Made by a program: the position numbers and the translations under genes. From Streptomyces cirratus (GTDB lineage: Bacteria > Actinomycetota > Actinomycetes > Streptomycetales > Streptomycetaceae), in NCBI RefSeq assembly GCF_014650775.1, contig NZ_BMVP01000011.1, positions 1 through 64,000 of the forward strand: DNA of 64,000 nucleotides, in the 5' to 3' direction. Below are positions 37,391 to 45,259 of this stretch, in pieces. The notes beneath the pieces were generated by a model. That model had not been told where the DNA came from and made no database searches. It saw only the letters and a list, made by a program, of their open reading frames with translations. Positions within the stretch are counted from its first letter, which is position 1; the number at the start of each line of letters is the position of its first letter.

Positions 37391-37446
37391 CGCGCCCCTC
37401 GCACCGCCCCGTTCCGGACGCGCCCCTCGCACCGCCCCGTTCCGGA
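37391..37446. repeat. 28-bp direct repeat after the PBP gene
   Basis: CGCGCCCCTCGCACCGCCCC and the 8 bases GTTCCGGA after it occur twice in immediate succession (37391-37418 and 37419-37446), directly after the PBP stop codon. Confidence 0.8.
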
Positions 37447-37465
37447 CGCCGGACTCCGTCCGGCG
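37447..37465 (+). terminator. Possible terminator after the PBP gene
   Basis: CGCCGGAC-TCC-GTCCGGCG is a perfect 8-bp hairpin directly after the direct repeats. No T run follows it. Confidence 0.5.
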
Positions 37466-37719
37466 GATGCCGGGCGGGGCCGCTGGGCGAGGCGTCGGGC
37501 TTCGGTGACCTCCGCCCGCCGCCGCCTGCCGGGGGCCCGGTGCCGGACTCACCCGGACACGCGGCGCCCGGCTCCCGCACCGGTCGGGGCCGCGCCGGCC
37601 TCGCCCCCGGAAGGGCCCGTGCCGGGTAGGGACGGCCGCCCAGCCTCCCGCGCCACGGCGAGCGCGGCGGGCAGGTCCGGTTCCCGCACCGTGACGCCCG
37701 GCAGCGGCGGCGCTGGATG
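37466..37719. other. Intergenic region without a supported gene
   Basis: The 254 bases after the hairpin are very GC-rich. A leftward 46-residue frame from a GTG at 37689 is open but has no ribosome site or recognisable match, so no gene is called. Confidence 0.6.
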
Positions 37720-38889
37720 TCAGGCCGACAGCGAAGCGGCGAGGGCGCGGATCAGGGACTGGGGACGGGGGTCCGCGGTGACCGACTTGGCCAGGGCGTT
37801 CGTGACGTAGCCGAAGCCGATGCCCGCTTCCGCGTCGGCGAAGGCCAACGAGCCGCCGCGGCCCGGGTGGCCGAACGACGACGGGGACAGCAGCGGTGAG
37901 GCCGGGCCGTGCAGCATGTAGCCCGGGCCGAAGCGGGTGTTCACCACCAGCACCCGGTCCGGCCCCGACGACAGCTCGCGGGAAGCCAGCGCCGCCGTCT
38001 CGGGGCTGAACAGCCGCGCGCCGTCCTCGGTGTCACCCAGCAGCGCCGCGTAGAACCCGGCCAGCGCCCGCGCCGTCCCGATCCCCGCCGAGGCGGGCAG
38101 CTCCGCCGCCCGGTACTCGGGGGCGTTCTCGTCCGGCAGCGGGGCTATCGCCGCGAAGGCGCGCCGCGTCAGGGAGGACGGGTCCGCGTACGCCTGTGAA
38201 ACGTTTCGCCGCGGACGCGTCCGAAGGACCCCCGCCGGCTCCGGCGGCTCCACCGGACCGACCCGCCCCACGCGCCCCGCCTCCGCCTCCGCTTCCGGCA
38301 GGCCGATCCAGAAGTCCAGCCCCAGCGGCCCCGTGACCTCCCGGGCCAGCCAGGCCCCGATCGAAATCCCGGTCACCCGCAGCATCAGCTCCGACAGCAG
38401 CCAGCTGTACGTCTGCGCGTGGTAGCCGTGCTCCGTGCCCGGCTCCCAGAACGCCTGCTGCCCGGCGACCGCCCGCGCCCCCGAGACCCCGTCGACGGCC
38501 TCGGCCGGGCTCAGCGGCCGGTCCAGCGCCGGCACCCCCGCCCGGTGGGCGAGCAGGTCCCGGACCAGCGTCCGGTCCTTGCCGCCCGCCTTGAACTCCG
38601 GCCAGTACGCCCCCACCGGCGCGTCGAGGTCCAGCAGCCCCCGCTGGTGGAGCAGCAGCGGCACCGCCGCCGCCACGCCCTTGGTCGCGGACCGCACCAC
38701 CTGCGCGGTGCGCGCCTCCCAGGGCCCGCCGCCGTCCGCGTCCTTCGTCCCGGCCCACAGGTCGACGACCCGGCGCCCGTCCCGGTACACGGCGACGGCC
38801 GCGCCCCGGTCCCCGAGCACCTCGAAGTTGCGTACGAAAGCGTCCCGGACGGGCTCGAAGCCCTCCGCCACCTCACCCTGGATGTCCAC
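37720..38889 (-). CDS. Serine hydrolase (beta-lactamase/EstB-like family)
   Basis: The 389-residue protein is a class C beta-lactamase-fold hydrolase. It has the catalytic SATK (SxxK), the Tyr-region HGYHAQTYSWLLSE and a C-terminal GHPGRGGSLAF. No signal peptide is seen, so an intracellular esterase of EstB/LovD type is likely. It lies 28 nt after the cbiO stop on the same strand and may be read through from that operon, although its role would differ. Substrate unknown. Confidence 0.9.
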   Translation of the reverse strand: MDIQGEVAEGFEPVRDAFVRNFEVLGDRGAAVAVYRDGRRVVDLWAGTKDADGGGPWEARTAQVVRSATKGVAAAVPLLLHQRGLLDLDAPVGAYWPEFKAGGKDRTLVRDLLAHRAGVPALDRPLSPAEAVDGVSGARAVAGQQAFWEPGTEHGYHAQTYSWLLSELMLRVTGISIGAWLAREVTGPLGLDFWIGLPEAEAEAGRVGRVGPVEPPEPAGVLRTRPRRNVSQAYADPSSLTRRAFAAIAPLPDENAPEYRAAELPASAGIGTARALAGFYAALLGDTEDGARLFSPETAALASRELSSGPDRVLVVNTRFGPGYMLHGPASPLLSPSSFGHPGRGGSLAFADAEAGIGFGYVTNALAKSVTADPRPQSLIRALAASLSA

Positions 38890-38917
38890 GCGCGGTCCAA
38901 CAACCGGCCGGAGGTAC

Positions 38918-39694
38918 TTATGCCGCGGCCACCGGCAGCGTCACCGACCGCGGGTCGAAGCCGAACGGCAGCTCCAGCCGGTGCGCCCGCATCAGCTCCT
39001 CGTCGCACAGCAGGTCCTGCGTGCGTCCGTCGGCCGCGATGACCCCCTCGCTGAGGACCACCGCCCGCGGGCACAGCTCCAGCGCGTACGGCAGGTCGTG
39101 CGTCACCATCAGCACCGTCACGTCCAGCGAGCGCAGGATGTCCGCCAGCTCGCGCCGCGACGCCGGGTCGAGGTTGGAGGAGGGTTCGTCCAGTACGAGG
39201 ATCTCCGGCCGCATCGCGAGTACGGTCGCCACCGCCACCCGGCGGCGCTGCCCGAACGACAGGTGGTGCGGCGGCCGGTCCGCGAAGGCGGACATCCCGA
39301 CCTGCTCCAGCGCCTCGTCCACCCGGGCCTGGAGTTCCGCGCCCCGCATCCCGGCCGCCGCCGGGCCGAAGGCCACGTCCTCGCGCACGGTCGGCATGAA
39401 CAGCTGGTCGTCGGGGTCCTGGAAGACGATCCCGACGCGCCGCCGGACCTCGGCGAAGTTCCGCTTCTCCACGGGCAGCCCGGCCACGCTCACCGTGCCG
39501 ACGCCACCGCCCAGGATGCCGTTGAGGTGGAGTACGAGGGTGGTCTTGCCCGCGCCGTTGGGGCCGAGCAGGGCCACCCGTTCCCCGCGCCCGACGGTCA
39601 GGTCGACGCCGAAGAGGGCCTGGTGCCCGTCGGGATAGGCGTACGCCAGGCCGGAGACTTCCAGGGAGGGTGCTTCGGTGGTCACAACGTCCAT
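38918..39694 (-). CDS. cbiO: ECF transporter ATPase for nickel/cobalt
   Basis: The 258-residue ATPase has GPNGAGKTT (Walker A), VGIVFQDPDDQLFMPTV (Q-loop), LSFGQRRRVAVATVLA (signature) and ILVLDEPSSNLD (Walker B), with the VTHDLPYA switch. It powers the CbiM-CbiQ metal transporter. The ATG at 39694 lies 2 nt beyond the cbiQ TGA; an overlapping GTG at 39700 is an alternative. With cbiQ and cbiM it forms one leftward operon. Confidence 0.93.
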   Translation of the reverse strand: MDVVTTEAPSLEVSGLAYAYPDGHQALFGVDLTVGRGERVALLGPNGAGKTTLVLHLNGILGGGVGTVSVAGLPVEKRNFAEVRRRVGIVFQDPDDQLFMPTVREDVAFGPAAAGMRGAELQARVDEALEQVGMSAFADRPPHHLSFGQRRRVAVATVLAMRPEILVLDEPSSNLDPASRRELADILRSLDVTVLMVTHDLPYALELCPRAVVLSEGVIAADGRTQDLLCDEELMRAHRLELPFGFDPRSVTLPVAAA

Positions 39695-39696
39695 GG

Positions 39697-40458
39697 TCAC
39701 AGCGTCCATCCCATCAGACATACGGCGAGGGCCGTCACCGGGAGCACGGCCGCGTGCGCCCACTGGGCGCGCGAGGCCGCGATGTCGTCGATCACCGGCA
39801 TCGAGCCGGTGTAGCCACGGCTGACCATCGCGAGGTAGACCCGCTCGCCGCGCTCGTAGGAGCGGATGAACAGCGAGCCGGCGGTCTTGGCCAGCACCCC
39901 CCAGTGCCGGACGCCGCGCGCCTCGAAGCCGCGCGAGCGCCGTGCGATGGACATCCGCCGCAGCTCACCGGTGATCACGTCGCCGTACCGGATCATGAAG
40001 GTGGCGATCTGGACCAGCAGCGGGGGCAGTTTCAGCCGCTGCATGCCGAGCAGCAGCGCCCGCAGTTCGGTCGTCGACGCGAGCAGCACGGAGGCGGCCA
40101 CGCCCAGGGTGCCCTTGGCCAGCACGTTCCAGGCGCCCCACAGGCCGGAGACGCTCAGCGACACACCGAGCACCCCGACCCGCTCGCCCTGCGCGACGAA
40201 GGGCATGAGGACCGCGAAGGCGACGAACGGTACTTCGATCAGCAGCCGCCGCAGCAGGAAGCCGGCCGGGATCCGGGCCGCTGCCGCGACCGCGGCGAGC
40301 AGGACGGCGTAGAGGGCGAACGCCCACACCGCCTCGCGGGGTGTGGAGACGACGACCACCACGAAGGCGAAGGCAGCGGCGAGCTTGCACTGCGGCGGCA
40401 GCGCGTGCACCGCGGAGTGCCCGTGGCGGTAGAGCTTGTGGGTGTGGCCGGCGCCCAT
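39697..40458 (-). CDS. cbiQ: ECF transporter transmembrane subunit CbiQ
   Basis: The 253-residue membrane protein has several hydrophobic segments and the cytoplasmic coupling motif SIARRSRGFE. It also has AMVSRGYTG, the second arginine-glycine signature seen in CbiQ. It links the ATPase to CbiM. The ATG at 40458 is 1 nt after the cbiM TGA. Confidence 0.92.
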   Translation of the reverse strand: MGAGHTHKLYRHGHSAVHALPPQCKLAAAFAFVVVVVSTPREAVWAFALYAVLLAAVAAAARIPAGFLLRRLLIEVPFVAFAVLMPFVAQGERVGVLGVSLSVSGLWGAWNVLAKGTLGVAASVLLASTTELRALLLGMQRLKLPPLLVQIATFMIRYGDVITGELRRMSIARRSRGFEARGVRHWGVLAKTAGSLFIRSYERGERVYLAMVSRGYTGSMPVIDDIAASRAQWAHAAVLPVTALAVCLMGWTL

Positions 40459-40459
40459 G

Positions 40460-41518
40460 TCAGCCTGCAACGGAGGTGGAGGTGGCCGTCAGCTCGTCCG
40501 CGCGGCGGCGGCGCACCATCCAGAAGATCCCGGTGCCGACGGCGACGGTCGCGCCGACGCCGATGACGCCCGCGAGGCCGCCGGAGAGACGGGTGTCGGG
40601 GACGTCCTTGACGCTGTAGTCGGCGAGCGGGGAGCCCGCCGCGGCGTGCCCCCGCTCGTTGCGGTCGATGCCCTTGTCGGCGGCGACCTTCTCCAGGCCG
40701 TCGGGGCTGGCGGAGGCGTAGTAGGAGACGAAACCGGCCAGCACGAGGGCGGTGACCAGGCCGGTGATCCACACCGGCCTGGTGGAGCGGGGACCGGCGA
40801 CGGGCGCGACAGGGGCGGCGGCTGCGGGGGCGTCGACCAGTTCACCGCCGACGCGCAGCTTGAGCGGCGTGCTCAGTCCGCGCGCACCGTGCACCAGGTC
40901 GGGTCGTACGGCGAGCACCGCGCCGACCGTCGCGGCGGTGATGACCGCCTCGCCGATGCCGATGAGGACGTGCACGCCGACCATGGCGGTGAACACCTTG
41001 CCGAGCGGTACGTCGGTGGTGCCGCCGACGGCGTAGAAGAGGGTGAACATGACGGCCGCGCCTGGGACGGACAGCAGGGCGCCGGTGAAGGCGGCGGCGG
41101 TGACCGAGCGGCGGGTCTTGGGCAGGACCTTCACCAGGCCGCGGAACACGGCGTAGGCGACGACGACCGTGACGACGGCCATGTTCATGACGTTGACGCC
41201 GAGGGCGGTCAGACCGCCGTCGGCGAAGAGCACGCCCTGCATCAACAGCACCACGGACACGCAGAGCACACCGGTGTAGGGGCCGACGAGTATCGCCGCG
41301 AGCGCGCCGCCGAGCAGGTGTCCGCTGGTGCCTGCGGCGACGGGGAAGTTCAGCATCTGCACGGCGAAGATGAAGGCCGCCACCAGCCCGGCGAGCGGCG
41401 CGGCGCTGTCTTCGAGCTCCCGGCGGGCGCCGCGGAGGCTGACGGCCACCGCTCCGGCGGCTGCGACACCTGCGGCTACGGAGACGGGGGCATCGATGAA
41501 GCCGTCGGGCACGTGCAT
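40460..41518 (-). CDS. cbiM: ECF metal substrate-binding protein, CbiM fused to CbiN/PDGLE domain
   Basis: The 352-residue protein begins MHVPDGFID (the N-terminal Met-His of CbiM/NikM that coordinates the metal), followed by seven hydrophobic segments with GTSGHLLGGALAAILVGP. A C-terminal PDGLE domain (SPDGLEKVAADKG) replaces a separate CbiN subunit. Family members transport cobalt or nickel. Because a Nur-box-like sequence lies in the promoter and no cobalamin riboswitch is seen, nickel is the more probable substrate, by inference. It is the first gene of the operon. Confidence 0.92.
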   Translation of the reverse strand: MHVPDGFIDAPVSVAAGVAAAGAVAVSLRGARRELEDSAAPLAGLVAAFIFAVQMLNFPVAAGTSGHLLGGALAAILVGPYTGVLCVSVVLLMQGVLFADGGLTALGVNVMNMAVVTVVVAYAVFRGLVKVLPKTRRSVTAAAFTGALLSVPGAAVMFTLFYAVGGTTDVPLGKVFTAMVGVHVLIGIGEAVITAATVGAVLAVRPDLVHGARGLSTPLKLRVGGELVDAPAAAAPVAPVAGPRSTRPVWITGLVTALVLAGFVSYYASASPDGLEKVAADKGIDRNERGHAAAGSPLADYSVKDVPDTRLSGGLAGVIGVGATVAVGTGIFWMVRRRRADELTATSTSVAG

Positions 41519-41569
41519 GGGTTTCGCTCCGCTTCCTGCGGTTGACTCGCAACAGTTTTTAACCGTTCA

Positions 41570-41600
41570 AGAATAGTGCCCAGTTGCAAACCGTTGGCAA
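41570..41600 (-). promoter_or_regulatory. cbiM promoter with a Nur-box-like sequence
   Basis: On the minus strand TTGCCA (41595-41600) and TATTCT (41570-41575) with a 19-bp gap form a -35/-10 pair. On the plus strand TTGCAA-ACCGT-TGGCAA (41584-41600) matches the published nickel-responsive Nur box TTGCAA-N5-TTGCAA with one mismatch and covers the -35. Nickel-bound Nur would then block the promoter. Confidence 0.7.
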
Positions 41601-41699
41601 GAGCGTCCACCGCACAAATAGAAGCGGGCGGATTCGTGGAAATGTGCGAGGCTAGAGGGAATACGGACCCATATGTCCCGATTTGGAGGAGTCTTGGAG

Positions 41700-42086
41700 A
41701 TGTCAACCACCGCCGAGAATCCCCACGCGACCGCCACCACGACCGCAGTCGAGGAACGGGTCCGCGCCCGCGTGATCACCGACGATCCGCTCTACCGTGC
41801 CATCCCGGTCGCCCTGCGCTTCGTCTCCGACGAGCCGCTCGCCGTCCGGATCGTCTTCCCCGCCGGGGTCTCCCCCGAGGGCACCGACAACGAGTGGGTC
41901 TTCCCCCGGGCCCTTCTGGAGGCGGGCCTGCTGGCCCCAAGCGGGACCGGTGACGTACGCGTCTGGCCCTGCGGCCGGGTGCAGGTCATCGTCGAGTTCC
42001 ACGCCCCCGAGGGCGTGGCCGTCGTCCAGTTCGACAGCGCCGCGCTGCGCCGCTTCCTGCGCCGTACGTTCGCGTCCGCCCGGTAG
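41700..42086 (+). CDS. ssgE: SsgA-like sporulation protein, probably SsgE
   Basis: The 128-residue protein has the SALP signature: VALRFVSDEPLAVRIVFPAG, NEWVFPRALLEAGL, PSGTGDVRVWP and RRFLRRT. SALPs guide septation and cell wall remodelling during sporulation; SsgE is linked to spore separation. The assignment to SsgE rather than another SALP rests on the neighbourhood (PBP and pmt on one side, ECF transporter next to it). The ATG at 41700 is preceded by GGAGGAG at 41685-41691, an acceptable distance; an ATG at 41673 is possible. A hairpin terminator follows. Confidence 0.88.
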   Translation: MSTTAENPHATATTTAVEERVRARVITDDPLYRAIPVALRFVSDEPLAVRIVFPAGVSPEGTDNEWVFPRALLEAGLLAPSGTGDVRVWPCGRVQVIVEFHAPEGVAVVQFDSAALRRFLRRTFASAR

Positions 42087-42108
42087 CCGCCCGCACGCGC
42101 GAAACGGA

Positions 42109-42148
42109 CCGGCCCCGCACCACCTGCGATCAGGCGGTGCGGGGCCGG
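42109..42148. terminator. Bidirectional terminator between ssgE and MMPL gene
   Basis: An 18-bp stem with one mismatch (CCGGCCCCGCACC... against ...GGTGCGGGGCCGG) and a CGAT loop lies between the convergent genes. Confidence 0.9.
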
Positions 42149-42186
42149 CCGTTCACCCGGGCGCCGTTCACCCGTGCGGAGCAACG

Positions 42187-44379
42187 TCAGGCGTTGACCA
42201 GCTCCCGGTCCTTGTCCGGACCGTGCGCGGACTCCCCGAGGTGCTTGCGCAGGCTCTCGCCCTCCACGTCAACGTTCGGCAGGATCCGGTCGAGCCACTT
42301 CGGCAGCCACCACGCCTTGTGCCCGAGCAGCGCGAGCACCGCCGGGACGATGGCCATGCGGACCACGAAGGCGTCGAAGAAGACCGCCACGGCCAGGCCG
42401 AAGCCGATCATCTTGACCATCTGCTCGCTGGCCCCGATGAAGCCCGAGAACACCGCGATCATGATGACGGCGGCCGCCACGACCACCCGCGCGCTGTACT
42501 GGAAGCCGGTCACGACGGCCTGCCCCGGGCGCTCGCCGTGGACGTACGCCTCACGCATCCGGGTGACCAGGAAGACCTCGTAGTCCATCGCCAGGCCGAA
42601 GACGACGCCCACCATGAAGATCGGCATCATCGACATGATCGGCCCGGTCTGCTCCACCCCGAAGAGCGAGCCCAGCCAGCCCCACTGGAAGACCGCGACG
42701 ACCGCGCCGAGGGCCGCGACGACCGACAGCAGGAAGCCGAGGGCCGCCTTGAGCGGCACGAGGACCGAGCGGAACACCAGCATCAGCAGCAGGAAGGCCA
42801 GACCGACGACGAGTGCGAGGTAGGGGACCAGCGCGTCGTTCATCTTCTGCGAGAAGTCGATGTTCATCGCGGTCGCGCCGGTGACGAGGACGTCGTCGCC
42901 GCTGCCGTCGCGGATGGTGTGGACGAGCTTCTCGGTCTCGGTGGAGGAAGGGCGGTCCTTCGGGATCACGTTGATGATCGCCGCGTCGCCCGCCTTGTTG
43001 GGCATCGGCGGGGTGACCACGGCCACGCCGTCCAGGCCCTTGATCCGGTCGACCGTCTTGTCCGCGAGCGCCTTGTCGCCGTCCACGACCACCATCAGCG
43101 GGCCGTTGAAGCCCGGGCCGAAGCCGTCCGACAGCAGGTCGTACGCCCGGCGCTGGCTGGTGGACACCGGCTGGGCGCCGTCGTCAGGAAGGCCCATCTC
43201 CAGCTTGCCCGCCGGGATCGCGATCGCGCCGAGGCCGATCACGCCGGCCAGCAGCACCAGGACCGGGCGGCGCAGGACGAAGCGGGCCCAGCGGGTGCCG
43301 CCGTTGGCCTTGGGCTCGGCCCCGGCCGGCTTGCCCTTGCCGAAGAGCCGGCTCTTCGTACCGGCCGGCAGGACCTTCTTGCCCGCGAAACCGAGGATGG
43401 CGGGGACCAGGGTGAGGGCGACGAGGACCGCGATGACGACGGTGCCGGCGGCCGCGAAGCCCATCTTCGTCAGCATCGGGATGTTGACGACGGCCAGGCC
43501 CACCAGGGCGATGACCACGGTCAGACCGGCGAACACCACGGCGGAACCGGCGGTTCCGGCGGCCCGGCCGGCGGCCTCGTCGCGCTCACGGCCCTCGGCG
43601 AGCTCCACGCGGTAGCGGGAGACGATGAAAAGGGCGTAGTCGATGCCGACGGCGAGGCCGATCATCATCGCGAGGGTGGAGGTGGTGGAGCCGAGGTCCA
43701 GCACGTTGGCGAGCGCCGTGATGGAGGAGACGCCGATGCCCACGCCGATCAGCGCGGTCAGCAGCGGCAGTCCGGCCGCGATCAGCGAACCGAAGGTGAT
43801 GACCAGGACGACGGCCGCGATCAAGATGCCGATGACCTCACCGGAGCCGGTCTCGGGCGCCGTCATCAGCGCGTCACCACCGATCTCGACGGTCAGCCCG
43901 GCGGCCTGGGCGTCCTTGCCGGACTCCTTGAGCGCCTCGCGCGTCGCGTCGGTCAGCTCCATGCCGCTGACCTTGTACTTGGTGCTGATGTAGGCGGTAC
44001 GGGAGTCCTGGCTGATCGCCTTGGACTGGTACGGGTCGTCGACCGAGGCGATCTGGTCGGCGCCCGCGCCGCCCTTGAGGCCGGAGACGATCTTCTCGAC
44101 CTGGGCCTTGGGGGCCGGGTCGGTGACCTTGGCGCCGTCCGGTGCCTTGATGACGATGCGGGCGGTCGCGCCGTTGGCGGTCATGCCCGGGAAGCGCTGC
44201 TCCAGCAGGTCGAAGGCCTTCTGGGCCTCCGTGCCGGGTATGGAGAACGAGCCTGAGGTGGGGGCGGACGCCGACGCCGCGCCGAAGCCGGCGGCGAACA
44301 ACAGTGCCACCCAGAGGAGGGCGACGAAGCGACGGCGCCGGAAGGCGCCCCTGCCGAGTCGGTAGAGGAAGGTGGCCAC
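42187..44379 (-). CDS. MMPL/RND-family transporter
   Basis: The 730-residue protein has two repeats of one membrane helix, a large extracytoplasmic domain and a group of helices, twelve in all. Motifs include GVVFGLAMDYEVFLVTRMREAY and GLAVGIDYALFIVSRYR, the proton-relay Asp-Tyr pairs of the MMPL family. Such pumps export lipids, siderophores or drugs. A GGGAGAA site precedes the GTG at 44379. The gene follows a TetR gene 137 bp upstream on the same strand. Confidence 0.93.
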   Translation of the reverse strand: MATFLYRLGRGAFRRRRFVALLWVALLFAAGFGAASASAPTSGSFSIPGTEAQKAFDLLEQRFPGMTANGATARIVIKAPDGAKVTDPAPKAQVEKIVSGLKGGAGADQIASVDDPYQSKAISQDSRTAYISTKYKVSGMELTDATREALKESGKDAQAAGLTVEIGGDALMTAPETGSGEVIGILIAAVVLVITFGSLIAAGLPLLTALIGVGIGVSSITALANVLDLGSTTSTLAMMIGLAVGIDYALFIVSRYRVELAEGRERDEAAGRAAGTAGSAVVFAGLTVVIALVGLAVVNIPMLTKMGFAAAGTVVIAVLVALTLVPAILGFAGKKVLPAGTKSRLFGKGKPAGAEPKANGGTRWARFVLRRPVLVLLAGVIGLGAIAIPAGKLEMGLPDDGAQPVSTSQRRAYDLLSDGFGPGFNGPLMVVVDGDKALADKTVDRIKGLDGVAVVTPPMPNKAGDAAIINVIPKDRPSSTETEKLVHTIRDGSGDDVLVTGATAMNIDFSQKMNDALVPYLALVVGLAFLLLMLVFRSVLVPLKAALGFLLSVVAALGAVVAVFQWGWLGSLFGVEQTGPIMSMMPIFMVGVVFGLAMDYEVFLVTRMREAYVHGERPGQAVVTGFQYSARVVVAAAVIMIAVFSGFIGASEQMVKMIGFGLAVAVFFDAFVVRMAIVPAVLALLGHKAWWLPKWLDRILPNVDVEGESLRKHLGESAHGPDKDRELVNA

Positions 44380-44516
44380 GTCGTGGTTCTCCCGTTCGGG
44401 TCGTGGAATGGGTGGGGGCGCCGCGAGGCGCCCCCCGAGGGCATGGAGAGCCGGCCCGACGACGAGAGCGGCGTGTCAGGAGCAGCGGACCACCCCGGGG
44501 AGGGTGGGCGGAGAGG

Positions 44517-45107
44517 TCAGACGCCGAGGGCGGGGAACACCACGGCGTCGATGAAGCGGCCGAGGAAAGCCCGGTCCACCGAGCGGTCCTCGATCAGCGG
44601 GAGCGCGATGAACGCCCCGATGAGCATGTGCGGTACGAAATCGAGCGCCGAACAGTCCGGGGCGATCTCACCCCGGTCCACCGCGCGCCGCAGCATCACC
44701 TGCAGGCCGTTGATCTCGGGGTCCACCAGCAGGTCGCGCAGTGCCTTGTGGAGCTCCGGGCTCTCGTGGACGGCGTGGGCCAGGCCCCGCATCAGGGCGG
44801 TGTCCTTGGCCATCTGCGCGTCGTCGGAGTGCTCGACCATGAGGGCGAAGTCCCCGCGCAGACTGCCGGTGTCGATCTCCCGCAGGGAGACCGGCTGGGT
44901 GCACCGCAGGGCCTTCGCGACCAGCTCCGGCTTGCTCCCCCACTGGCGGTAGAGGGTCGCCTTGCTGGACTTCGTACGGGCGGCGACCGCGTCCATGGTC
45001 AGCGCCTCGTAGCCGACCTCGCGCAGGAGGTCCAGGACCGCCCCGTGCAGTTCGGCTTCCCGTTCGGGGGTGATCCGGGTGCGCCGCGACGAGACCTCTT
45101 CGAGCAT
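44517..45107 (-). CDS. TetR-family regulator beside the MMPL pump
   Basis: The 196-residue protein has a TetR HTH (ELHGAVLDLLREVGYEALTM, then DAVAARTKSSKATLYRQWGSK) and the TetR_C-type ligand domain. The ATG at 45107 has GGGAG at a good distance; an ATG at 45122 is also possible. Two dyads just upstream of its start are likely binding sites. It probably controls itself and the pump, perhaps also the divergent protease; the ligand is unknown. Confidence 0.88.
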   Translation of the reverse strand: MLEEVSSRRTRITPEREAELHGAVLDLLREVGYEALTMDAVAARTKSSKATLYRQWGSKPELVAKALRCTQPVSLREIDTGSLRGDFALMVEHSDDAQMAKDTALMRGLAHAVHESPELHKALRDLLVDPEINGLQVMLRRAVDRGEIAPDCSALDFVPHMLIGAFIALPLIEDRSVDRAFLGRFIDAVVFPALGV

Positions 45108-45125
45108 CTCCGCATCTCCCATCCG

Positions 45126-45196
45126 AACGGAACCGTTTCGTACTCCTCGAACCATACCCCCGCGCCGATCGAAACGAAACCGTTCCGTTTCGATCG
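45126..45196. promoter_or_regulatory. Dyad operators between TetR and tricorn genes
   Basis: Two dyads are present: AACGG-AA-CCGTT at 45126-45137, and the long CGATCGAAACG-N9-CGTTTCGATCG at 45166-45196 with 11-bp perfect arms. Both carry a shared GGAACNGTTTCG core, once in each orientation. They sit at the TetR start and in the 152-bp gap before the protease gene, suggesting shared regulation. Confidence 0.65.
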
Positions 45197-45259
45197 AACA
45201 AGTGGCATGGATCACCTGTACGAGTTGCCAGGGCCCCTCCGCGCGGAAAGCATTGGGGG

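Noticed and set aside
37549..37689. Leftward 46-codon frame between PBP and serine hydrolase
   Set aside because: No ribosome site, no recognisable homology, and Gly/Ala/Pro composition typical of intergenic GC-rich sequence.
41519..41699. Cobalamin riboswitch upstream of cbiM
   Set aside because: The leader is about 50 nt, too short, and no B12-box-like sequence is seen.
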